A DNA stretch of 28,268 nucleotides, taken from CAWULT01 sp963923455 (GTDB taxonomy: Bacteria; Acidobacteriota; Vicinamibacteria; Vicinamibacterales; UBA2999). This document shows, one piece after another, positions 16,093-22,769 of this stretch. The DNA is taken from NCBI GenBank assembly GCA_963923455.1, contig CAWULT010000057.1:1-28268 (forward strand). Direction: 5' to 3'. A program made the position numbers and the translations under genes. The notes beneath the pieces were generated by a model, which saw only the letters and a list, made by a program, of their open reading frames with translations, was not told the DNA's origin and ran no database searches. How positions within the stretch are numbered: the first letter of the stretch is position 1; each line of letters begins with the position of its first letter.

Positions 16093-17313
16093 ATGTCGCC
16101 CGCCGCCACGCTGGCCGTCGCCCTCAGGGCCCTTCGCCGCAACGCGATGCGGACGGGCCTCACCGCGCTCGGCATCATCATCGGCGTCGCGGCGGTGATC
16201 GTCATGGTGGCACTCGGCGCCGGGGCACAGCAGTCGATCGAAGCCCAGATCCGCAGCGTGGGGTCGAACATCGTGATGGTCTCGGCCGGCTCGGGGCCGG
16301 CCGGCCCGGTGCGGCTGGGACAGGGCAACACGACGACGCTGACGCCGGCCGACGCCGAGGCGATCCGCGACGGCATCGGCGGCATCCGCTACCTGTCGCC
16401 GTCGGTCAACCTCCGGACCCAGATCGTCGCCGAGGCCAGCAACTGGGGGACGCAGGTGCAGGGGGCGGGCGCCGAGCTGTCGCTGCTGCGGTCGTGGCCA
16501 CTCGAACAGGGCAGCTTCTTCTCCGAGCAGCACGTGGCCCGGGCCGACCGGGTCGCGGTGCTCGGGTCGGTCACGCGCGATCAGCTCTTCGGCGCCGGCA
16601 CCGACCCGACCGGCATGACCATCCGGATCCGGAACCAGCCGTTCCGCGTCGTCGGGGTCCTGAGCCCGAAGGGGCAGGCGGCGATGGGGCAGGATCAGGA
16701 CGACACGGTGATCGTGCCCTACACAGCCGTCCAGAAGCGCCTGCTCGGCATCACGTACCTGCAGAACATCACGATCTCCGCCGAGGACGGGGTCGACCTC
16801 ACCCGCCTGACCGCTCAGGTGACCGCGCTGCTGCGGACGCGGCACCGCATCGCGGAGGGCGAGGAGAACGACTTCATGGTCCGCACGCTCGAGGAGATGG
16901 CCAGCGTGCTGACGTCGACCACGACGACGATGCGGTGGCTGCTGGCCGGCATCGCCGGCGTCTCGCTCGTCGTGGGTGGCATCGGCATCATGAACATCAT
17001 GCTCGTGTCGGTGACCGAGCGGACGCGCGAGGTCGGGCTGCGCCTCGCCGTGGGTGCCCGCGACGTGGACGTGCTGCTGCAGTTCCTGGTCGAGGCCGTC
17101 GTGCTGAGCGTGACGGGCGGGGCGCTGGGCGTGCTGGCGGGCGTGGTCGCCGTGCAGGTGGTCGGGCGGATGACCGGGTGGTCGGCGTCGGTGACGGCCG
17201 ATGCCGTGCTGCTGGCGTTCGGGTTCGCGACGGCCATCGGGGTGTTCTTCGGGTTCTACCCCGCCCGAAAGGCCGCCGCGCTCGACCCGATCACCGCCTT
17301 GCGGTACGAATAG
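16093..17313 (+). CDS. MacB-type ABC transporter permease
   Basis: 406 aa. TM1 is at about 19-41 (MRTGLTALGIIIGVAAVIVM), followed by the MacB periplasmic core (VGSNIVMVSAG, VAVLGSVTRDQLFG, FRVVGVLSPKG) and a C-terminal FtsX domain with three helices (LLAGIAGVSLVVGGIGIMNI, ALGVLAGVVAVQVV, AVLLAFGFATAIGVFFGFYP). It ends with the typical PARKAAALDPITALRYE. It completes the adaptor-ATPase-permease operon. The gene converges on the HPF gene with one nucleotide between the stops. Confidence 0.95.
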   Translation: MSPAATLAVALRALRRNAMRTGLTALGIIIGVAAVIVMVALGAGAQQSIEAQIRSVGSNIVMVSAGSGPAGPVRLGQGNTTTLTPADAEAIRDGIGGIRYLSPSVNLRTQIVAEASNWGTQVQGAGAELSLLRSWPLEQGSFFSEQHVARADRVAVLGSVTRDQLFGAGTDPTGMTIRIRNQPFRVVGVLSPKGQAAMGQDQDDTVIVPYTAVQKRLLGITYLQNITISAEDGVDLTRLTAQVTALLRTRHRIAEGEENDFMVRTLEEMASVLTSTTTTMRWLLAGIAGVSLVVGGIGIMNIMLVSVTERTREVGLRLAVGARDVDVLLQFLVEAVVLSVTGGALGVLAGVVAVQVVGRMTGWSASVTADAVLLAFGFATAIGVFFGFYPARKAAALDPITALRYE

Positions 17314-17314
17314 G

Positions 17315-17743
17315 CTAGCCTTCCTCCGGCAGCGCGGCCGCCTCGCGCCGGCCGTTCTGGAACGGCCGCATCTCGCGCGCGATCTCGCGCAGCTGGCGTG
17401 CGGCGATGTCGAAGGCCCGGTGCACCGCGACGTGCGGGTCGCGGGACTCCTCGTTGAAGTCGTGCTGCTTGTGGTGCGCCGCGTCCTCGCCGTTGCGTCC
17501 CGTGCCGTGCAGCGACGGCTCGTGGCTGACGACGAGGGGCGGCCGTCCTGGCACGGTCAGCGAGATGCGGATGTGGAAGTGCCGATCGTGCTGCCGATGG
17601 CGGTGCGGAACCTCGACCAGCACCTTGCAGCCGACGAGTCCGTCGAAGAACTGTTCGAGCCAGGCGACGCGCGAGTGAATGTCGGCCTCCAGCGCGTCTG
17701 AATGTTCGATTCCGCGGAAGGTCACCTGGGTAGGAATCTGCAT
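17315..17743 (-). CDS. HPF/RaiA-family ribosome-hibernation protein
   Basis: 142 aa from ATG 17743, with GGGAG about 10 nt upstream. The N-terminal beta-alpha-beta-beta-beta-alpha fold is recognisable: MQIPTQVTFRGIEHSDALEA, VAWLEQFFDGLVGCKVLVEV, HFHIRISLTVPGRPPLVV, and HVAVHRAFDIAARQLREIAR. Between them is a His-rich, charged insertion (GRNGEDAAHHKQHDFNEESR). The family binds the 30S decoding region and inactivates or dimerises ribosomes during starvation. It lacks the long C-terminal domain of long-form HPF. It is transcribed divergently from the phosphoribosyltransferase operon, and both have sigma-54-type promoters. Confidence 0.88.
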   Translation of the reverse strand: MQIPTQVTFRGIEHSDALEADIHSRVAWLEQFFDGLVGCKVLVEVPHRHRQHDRHFHIRISLTVPGRPPLVVSHEPSLHGTGRNGEDAAHHKQHDFNEESRDPHVAVHRAFDIAARQLREIAREMRPFQNGRREAAALPEEG

Positions 17744-17790
17744 TGCGTGTCGTCTCCCTTGGTCAGATGGGTCTGCACCAGTATCGCCGA

Positions 17791-17806
17791 TGCAGCCTGC
17801 GGGCCA
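17791..17806 (-). promoter_or_regulatory. sigma-54 -24/-12 promoter for the HPF gene
   Basis: Minus strand TGGCCCG-CAGG-CTGCA: 10 of 12 consensus positions, exact GG-N10-GC spacing. Predicted start about 17780, giving a leader of about 37 nt. Its TGGC lies in the left arm of the inverted repeat at 17803-17855. Confidence 0.58.
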
Positions 17807-17855
17807 CACGGCCAGCCGGCTCGTCCACCCGCCCCATCCGGCCGGGCCGTGTGGC
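17803..17855. repeat. perfect 11-bp inverted repeat joining two divergent sigma-54 promoters
   Basis: GCCACACGGCC (17803-17813) and GGCCGTGTGGC (17845-17855) are exact reverse complements. A further five inner pairs (GCCGG 17815-17819, CCGGC 17838-17842) follow after a small bulge. Each arm contributes the TGGC of one -24 element, so both promoters read outward from the same symmetrical block. Confidence 0.7.
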
Positions 17856-17867
17856 AGTCTAGTTGCT
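17852..17867 (+). promoter_or_regulatory. sigma-54 -24/-12 promoter for the phosphoribosyltransferase-Usp operon
   Basis: TGGCAGT-CTAG-TTGCT: 10 of 12 consensus positions with exact GG-N10-GC spacing. Predicted start about 17878, immediately before the ribosome-binding site (CGGAG) of the gene at 17891. Confidence 0.62.
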
Positions 17868-17890
17868 TTGCAGCAGGACGGAGACGGCAA

Positions 17891-18541
17891 ATGCGGTTTC
17901 GGAATCGCGACCACGCGGCCACGCTGCTGGCTGGGCGCCTGACCGGGCATCGTGAGGCCCACCCGGTCGTGCTGGGCCTGCCGCGCGGCGGCGTACCGAT
18001 GGCGGCCCGCATCGCGGCGGCGCTCGGCGCAGACCTCGACGTGGTGCTGGTGCGGAAGCTCCGCGCGCCCCTCCAGCCGGAGCTGGCGATCGGGGCCGTC
18101 GACGAGCGCGGCGAGCTCGTGCGCGAGCCGTACCTGTCGCAGATCGCCGACGAGGACTACGTGAGGGCAGAAGTCCGCACGCAGCAGGAAATACTCCGCA
18201 CGCGCCGGGCCTTGTACACGAAGGCCCGGCCGCCGGTGCCGCTGGCAGGCCGGGTGGTCATCCTGGTGGACGACGGGCTCGCCACAGGCGCCTCCATGCT
18301 TTCCGCGATCCGGGCGGTGCGGGCGCAGGGCCCGCGCCGGGTCGTGGTGGCGGTCGGCGTCGCGCCGCCTGACACGGTCGCCGCCGTCAGGGCCGAGGCC
18401 GACGAGGTGGTGTGCCTGCACGCCCCGTACGGGTTTGCCGCCGTCGGCGAGTTCTACGATGATTTCAGCGAGGTCACCGACGACATGGTGGTCGCCGCGC
18501 TCGGCCAGTCCACGACCCGACCTGAGGAGACGCATCCGTGA
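17891..18541 (+). CDS. phosphoribosyltransferase-domain protein
   Basis: 216 aa from ATG 17891, with GGAG 7 nt upstream. The type I PRTase fold shows LGLPRGGVPMAARIAAALGA at about 28-47 and the PRPP-binding loop VVILVDDGLATGASM at 122-136. FYDDFSEVTDDMVVAALG at the end is characteristic of the stress-linked PRTase family seen near usp and erythromycin-esterase genes (the mycobacterial DosR-regulon proteins Rv0571c and Rv2030c carry such a domain). The natural reaction of this subfamily is not established. Its stop overlaps the GTG of the Usp gene by 4 nt (GTGA), so the two are translationally coupled. Confidence 0.88.
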   Translation: MRFRNRDHAATLLAGRLTGHREAHPVVLGLPRGGVPMAARIAAALGADLDVVLVRKLRAPLQPELAIGAVDERGELVREPYLSQIADEDYVRAEVRTQQEILRTRRALYTKARPPVPLAGRVVILVDDGLATGASMLSAIRAVRAQGPRRVVVAVGVAPPDTVAAVRAEADEVVCLHAPYGFAAVGEFYDDFSEVTDDMVVAALGQSTTRPEETHP

Positions 18542-19455
18542 TTGAGATCAAGCGATTGCTCTGTCCCATCGACTTCTCGGAGTACTCCGGCCACGCCCTC
18601 GACTACGCCGCGGCGATGGCCGGGTGGTACGGGGCGACCGTCACGGCCCTGCACGTGTACACCGAATGGCCGGCGGTGGGCATGATTCCGTCCTTCGGGC
18701 CCGACGCGATGCCGCCGGTTCAGCTGAAGGCGGCCGACCGGGAGGCCGTGCTGCAGCACATGCGGACCTTCGTCGCGCCCCACGCCCGGGGGACGGCGAT
18801 CGACGTGCAGCTCGCGGAGGCCCCAGACGTCTACCGCGAGATCCTCGCGCAAGCCGAGTCGCTGCCGGCCGACCTGGTCGTGGTGGGGACCCACGGCCGG
18901 TCGGGCTTCGAGCACCTGCTGCTCGGGTCGATCACGGAGAAGGTGGTGCGCAAGGCGCAGTGTCCGGTGCTCGTCGTTCCGCGCCGCGACGTGGTGGGCC
19001 CCGAGCACGCGGTGCACGTCAAGCAGATCCTCTGCCCCGTGGACTTCTCGAGCGGCTCGTTGGCCGCGTTGACCTACGCGCTCTCGCTCGCCGAGGAGGC
19101 GGATGCGCACCTGACCCTGGTCTACGTCGAGGAGATGCCGCCCGAACTGGCCGAGCACCCGGCGCTCGGCTCGATCGACATCGACCGGATCCGCGCGGAA
19201 GCGCACGCCGACTGGCTGCGCCGACTTCGCGGGCTCGTGCCGGACGGGGTCAAGGAGTTCTGCACCGTCGACACGACGATCTCCGAAGGGCGAGCGTCCC
19301 GCGCCATCCTGAAGCTGGCCGCCGAGCGGAAGGCCGATCTCATCGTCATGGGCGTGCAGGGCCGGGGCGCGATCGACATGGCGCTCTTCGGCTCGAATAC
19401 CCACGAGGTGATTCGCGGCGCCGCCTGCCCGGTGCTGACGATTCGGGGGAAGTAG
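18538..19455 (+). CDS. tandem-domain universal stress protein (UspA family)
   Basis: 305 aa, two Usp domains (1-148 and 160-305). Each has the nucleotide-binding signature G-x2-G-x9-G-S: GTHGRSGFEHLLLGS with G117, G120, G130, S131, and GVQGRGAIDMALFGS with G272, G275, G285, S286. Each domain opens with a typical first strand (RLLCPIDFSEYSGHA; QILCPVDFSSGSLAA). The intact motifs predict ATP binding in both halves. Cytoplasmic; members support survival in stasis, hypoxia or oxidative stress. The start is GTG, overlapping the PRTase stop. Confidence 0.95.
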   Translation: MIEIKRLLCPIDFSEYSGHALDYAAAMAGWYGATVTALHVYTEWPAVGMIPSFGPDAMPPVQLKAADREAVLQHMRTFVAPHARGTAIDVQLAEAPDVYREILAQAESLPADLVVVGTHGRSGFEHLLLGSITEKVVRKAQCPVLVVPRRDVVGPEHAVHVKQILCPVDFSSGSLAALTYALSLAEEADAHLTLVYVEEMPPELAEHPALGSIDIDRIRAEAHADWLRRLRGLVPDGVKEFCTVDTTISEGRASRAILKLAAERKADLIVMGVQGRGAIDMALFGSNTHEVIRGAACPVLTIRGK

Positions 19456-19462
19456 CCCCGCG

Positions 19463-20749
19463 ATGCGCCTCCGGCCGGTACCCCTGCTCGCCGGTGCGGC
19501 CGCCCTCTGGGCGGCCGCCGCCGTGGGCACCGCGCAGAGCGTCGAGAATCCGTCGATGCTGCGCGACCACCCGGCCATCGGGTACCTGATCCGGTCGACC
19601 GGCGACCCCATCGCGACCCTGAGCCGGCGGCTGCGCCAGGGCGAGCTGACGCTGGCCTTCGAGCCGGTGCACGGCTACCTGCGGGCGCTCCTCGGCGAAC
19701 TGCACGTGCCGGTCAGCTCGCAGGTGCTCGTCTACTCGAAGACCAGCTTCCAGGCGCCCCGCATCAGCCCCCGCAACCCGCGGACGATCTACTTCAACGA
19801 CGCCGTGGCCGTCGGCTGGGTCCGCACCGGCGAGGTGCTCGAGCTCATCGCCCACGATCCCGTGCAGGGGCCGATGTTCTACACGCTCGAGCAGGTGCCG
19901 GGCGGCCGCCCGTCGATCACGCGCAACCTGGTGTGCCTGACCTGCCACACGGCCGAGGCGACACGCAACGTGCCGGGTCTGCTGCTCGGCAGCGTCTATC
20001 CCGATGCGGACGGCAACCCGCTCTTCGGGCCGTCGTACACCACCGACCACCGCACGCCCTACGCGCAGCGGTGGGGCGGGTGGTACGTCACGGGCCGGCA
20101 CGGCATCGACGGGCACCTCGGCAACGCCCAGGCGACCGATCCGAAGGACCTGCCGGCGATGGTCACGCCGGCCACCGCCCACGTCACGAGCCTCGAGGGT
20201 CGTTTCGCGCCAGAGGGGTACCTCTCGACGGGCAGCGACGTCGTCGCGCTGATGACGCTCGAACACCAGGCGATGATGCAGAACCTCATCACGCGGCTCG
20301 GCTGGGAGGCGCGCATCGGCGCGGCCGCCGGCCGGCCGCTCGCCGCGGCGGCGAACGAGTTCGTCGACTACCTGCTGTTCGTCGACGAGCCCCGGCTGCC
20401 CGGTCCGGTCGACGCCTCGGCGTTCGCGCGCGAGTTCGCGGCGCTCGGGCCCCGCGATCGCCAGGGGCGCTCGCTGCGGCAGTTCGACTTGCGGACGCGC
20501 CTGATGAAGTACCCCTGCAGCTACATGATCCATTCCGACGCGTTCGCGGCGCTGCCCGTCGACGCGCGGCAGGCGGTCTTCGACAGGCTCTCGGCCGTGC
20601 TGGCGGGCGCCGAGACGTCTCCGCGCTACGCGGCACTGTCGCCGGACGATCGCGCGGCCGTCGCCGCGATCCTGCGCGACACGGTGCCGGGCCTGCCGCC
20701 GTCGTTCGCACGGCCGGCGCCGCCCGCGGCGGGCCGCGTCACGCCCTGA
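19463..20749 (+). CDS. exported protein with a single CxxCH haem-binding motif
   Basis: 428 aa, not assignable to a named family. Signal peptide at about 1-25 (LLAGAAALWAAAAVGTAQS). A single haem-c motif CLTCH is at 158-162. The flanking sequence (VYSKTSFQAPRISPRNPRTI, YFNDAVAVGWVRTGEVLELI, RWGGWYVTGRHG) resembles uncharacterised cytochrome-like proteins with conserved N- and C-terminal domains, rather than a small class I cytochrome c. Two further cysteines are at most scattered (KYPCSYMIH). A periplasmic electron-transfer or redox-sensing role is inferred only from the haem motif. It starts 7 nt after the Usp stop and ends 2 nt before the CDF gene. Confidence 0.75.
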   Translation: MRLRPVPLLAGAAALWAAAAVGTAQSVENPSMLRDHPAIGYLIRSTGDPIATLSRRLRQGELTLAFEPVHGYLRALLGELHVPVSSQVLVYSKTSFQAPRISPRNPRTIYFNDAVAVGWVRTGEVLELIAHDPVQGPMFYTLEQVPGGRPSITRNLVCLTCHTAEATRNVPGLLLGSVYPDADGNPLFGPSYTTDHRTPYAQRWGGWYVTGRHGIDGHLGNAQATDPKDLPAMVTPATAHVTSLEGRFAPEGYLSTGSDVVALMTLEHQAMMQNLITRLGWEARIGAAAGRPLAAAANEFVDYLLFVDEPRLPGPVDASAFAREFAALGPRDRQGRSLRQFDLRTRLMKYPCSYMIHSDAFAALPVDARQAVFDRLSAVLAGAETSPRYAALSPDDRAAVAAILRDTVPGLPPSFARPAPPAAGRVTP

Positions 20750-20751
20750 GC

Positions 20752-21663
20752 ATGGGCGCCGGTCACGGCCATCACGGCCACCACCACGGCCACGCGCACG
20801 CCCACGGCGGGCGGAGCCGGCGCGGGTTGTCGATCACGCTCGCGCTGGTCGTCGTCTACATGGTGGCCGAAGTCGTGGGGGGGCTCGTCTCGAACTCGCT
20901 GGCGCTGCTGGCCGACGCGGGCCACATGCTGTCGGACGCGGCCGCGCTGGCCCTGGCGATCTTCGCGGACTGGTTCGCGCGCCGGCCCGCCACGGCGCGG
21001 CACACGTACGGGTACTACCGGGCCGAGATCCTCGCGGCCGTGGTCAACGCCGCGTCGCTCATCGCGATCGCGCTCTTCATCTTCATCGAGGCCTACGTCC
21101 GCTTCCAGTCGCCGCCCGAGGTGCGCGGCGGGGTGATGCTGGCCGTGGCGACCGGGGGCCTCGCGGTCAACATCGCGGGCCTGCTGGTCCTGCACCGCGG
21201 GCGCAACGAGTCGCTGAACGCGCGCGGCGCCTGGCTGCACGTGCTGTCGGACGCGCTCGGCAGCCTGCAGGCGATCGTGGCGGGCGGCCTGATCATGGCG
21301 TTCGGGTGGAACTGGCTCGACCCGCTCGCCTCGGTGCTGATCGGCGTGCTGGTGATCGTCGCGTCGTGGGCGCTGATGCGCGAGTCGGTGGCCGTGCTGA
21401 TGGAGAGCGCGCCGGTGCACGTCGACGTCGACGAGGTGCGCTCGTGCCTGATGCGTGTCCCGGGGGTGCAGGCCGTCCGCGACCTGCACGTCTGGACGAT
21501 TGCGAGCGGGCTGGTGGCCCTGTCCGCGCACATCGCGGCGGAGCGGCCGCCGGCCGCCGTGCTGCACGACCTGCGGCACGACCTCGAGAAGCGCTTCGGG
21601 ATCCGCCACACCACGATCCAGTTCGACCCGCCTGAAGAGGATGGGCACGCCCCGACGATCTGA
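20752..21663 (+). CDS. cation diffusion facilitator (CzcD/ZitB-like Zn/Co/Cd exporter)
   Basis: 303 aa from ATG 20752, 2 nt after the previous stop. A His-rich N-terminus (GHGHHGHHHGHAHAHGG) precedes six helices: SITLALVVVYMVAEVVGGLV, LADAGHMLSDAAALALAIFA, AAVVNAASLIAIALFIFIEA, GVMLAVATGGLAVNIAGLLV, HVLSDALGSLQAIVAGGLIM and SVLIGVLVIVASWALM. The HxxxD metal sites of zinc-type CDFs are present in TM2 (HMLSD) and TM5 (HVLSD). A cytoplasmic domain with VPGVQAVRDLHVWTIASG and HTTIQF follows. It exports metal from the cytoplasm by proton antiport. Its place as last gene of the Usp operon suggests metal homeostasis is part of the same response. Confidence 0.95.
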   Translation: MGAGHGHHGHHHGHAHAHGGRSRRGLSITLALVVVYMVAEVVGGLVSNSLALLADAGHMLSDAAALALAIFADWFARRPATARHTYGYYRAEILAAVVNAASLIAIALFIFIEAYVRFQSPPEVRGGVMLAVATGGLAVNIAGLLVLHRGRNESLNARGAWLHVLSDALGSLQAIVAGGLIMAFGWNWLDPLASVLIGVLVIVASWALMRESVAVLMESAPVHVDVDEVRSCLMRVPGVQAVRDLHVWTIASGLVALSAHIAAERPPAAVLHDLRHDLEKRFGIRHTTIQFDPPEEDGHAPTI

Positions 21664-21675
21664 GGGCTGCGTGGA

Positions 21676-22527
21676 TCAGCGGCGCGTCAGCACCGCCGAG
21701 ATGGCGGCGCAGAGGCGGCCGCGCAGCGCCGGCGGCAGCCACTGGCCCGCGCGCTCCAGCCAGTAGGCCGGGGCGACGGCGGCCGGGCCGGCGAGGCGGC
21801 GCACACCCGCGTGGCCGCTGAGCGGCGGCAGCCCCCACACGTCCAGACGCTCGACGGCCAGGCCCGCCTCCTCGGCCAGTCCGGCCAGTTCGTCCGGCGT
21901 CAGCAGGAACAGGTGGCCGTCCGCGTCGGGCTTGAACTGCCGGCGTTCCAGCTCCGCGACGTCGCCCGCCTGCCGCAGCGTCGGCAGGGTGTTGCGGAAG
22001 TGCAGGCCGTTCGGCGTGGTGACCAGCAGGCGGCCGCCGGGCGCCAGCAGCGCCGCGAGCCGACGCAGCAGGTCCGCGGGGCGGGCCACGTGCTCGATCA
22101 CTTCACAGGCGATGACCAGGTCGAAGGTACCCACCCGGCGCGGATCGAGCTCGAAGAGGCTGCCCCCTTCCACGGTGACGCGCTCTCCCCCCCGGTACTC
22201 GGCGAGCGCGGCGCGCAGCGCGTCGGCGAGCAGGTCGTTGGCGACCACCGGGACGCCATCGGCGGCGAGGGTCGAGGCGAGCCCGCCACCGCCCGCCGCG
22301 ACTTCGAGCACGCGCCCCGGGCGCAGCGCCCGCGCCTGGGCCACGGCGAGCAGGGCCCGCATCCGGCCGAAGGCCGCGTACGAGGGCGGGTGGCCCGCCG
22401 CGTACTTCCAGCCGTCGCCATCGGGCTGGCTGGCGCCGCGGAGCGGGTAGACCACCTGCAGGCCCCGGCGGCAGGCGCCGGCGAAGGCGGCATACGGCGG
22501 GTACTCGGTCCGCGTCAGGGGCGCCAC
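21676..22527 (-). CDS. class I SAM-dependent methyltransferase
   Basis: 283 aa from GTG 22527. The SAM-binding motif is VLEVAAGGGGLASTLAADGV with acidic D in VVANDLL. Later motifs are FDLVIACEVIEHVARPADLL and LLAPGGRLLVTTPNGLHFRN, typical of a Methyltransf_11/23 (UbiG-like) fold. The C-terminus (YWLERAGQWLPPALRGRLCA) may contact membrane. The frame is open to ATG 22692, but that extension is compositionally unlike protein and contains two hairpins, so the later GTG is preferred with limited confidence; neither start has a strong ribosome-binding site. Substrate unknown. It converges on the CDF gene with 12 nt between the stops. Confidence 0.8.
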   Translation of the reverse strand: MAPLTRTEYPPYAAFAGACRRGLQVVYPLRGASQPDGDGWKYAAGHPPSYAAFGRMRALLAVAQARALRPGRVLEVAAGGGGLASTLAADGVPVVANDLLADALRAALAEYRGGERVTVEGGSLFELDPRRVGTFDLVIACEVIEHVARPADLLRRLAALLAPGGRLLVTTPNGLHFRNTLPTLRQAGDVAELERRQFKPDADGHLFLLTPDELAGLAEEAGLAVERLDVWGLPPLSGHAGVRRLAGPAAVAPAYWLERAGQWLPPALRGRLCAAISAVLTRR

Positions 22528-22545
22528 GCCGGGCTTATCGGCCCG

Positions 22546-22563
22546 CTGCCGGTTTTCCGGCAG
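22546..22563 (-). promoter_or_regulatory. perfect hairpin upstream of the methyltransferase start
   Basis: CTGCCGG and CCGGCAG (7-bp perfect stem) around a 4-nt loop that reads AAAA on the minus strand, 18 nt before the proposed GTG. Possible leader structure or operator. Confidence 0.35.
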
Positions 22564-22629
22564 GCTGCCATCCAGGGCCCGGATTTGACCGGCGACCCGC
22601 ACGGGAGTAGCGTACGCACACACGCCAAA

Positions 22630-22648
22630 GACGCCGGCAACCGGCGTC
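22630..22648. repeat. second perfect hairpin in the methyltransferase/SPFH intergenic region
   Basis: GACGCCGG and CCGGCGTC (8 bp) around a 3-nt loop. It lies between the divergent methyltransferase and SPFH genes and could act on either strand. The remaining parts of this roughly 240-nt gap showed no recognisable promoter. Confidence 0.35.
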
Positions 22649-22769
22649 ACGGGGGACCCACTCGTCGGGGCGAATCCGCCCGCCTTGCCCATCACGGGGG
22701 AGGCGGCGGTAGAGGACTTCCAACCTCGAGCCCGTCAGCTAACTCCGTCGGCGTCATTGGAGGCTCGTC

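Noticed and set aside
22560..22700. c-di-GMP (GEMM) riboswitch in the methyltransferase/SPFH gap
   Set aside because: A CCAAAG-like stretch and stems were noticed, but the conserved GEMM core and receptor could not be laid out on either strand.
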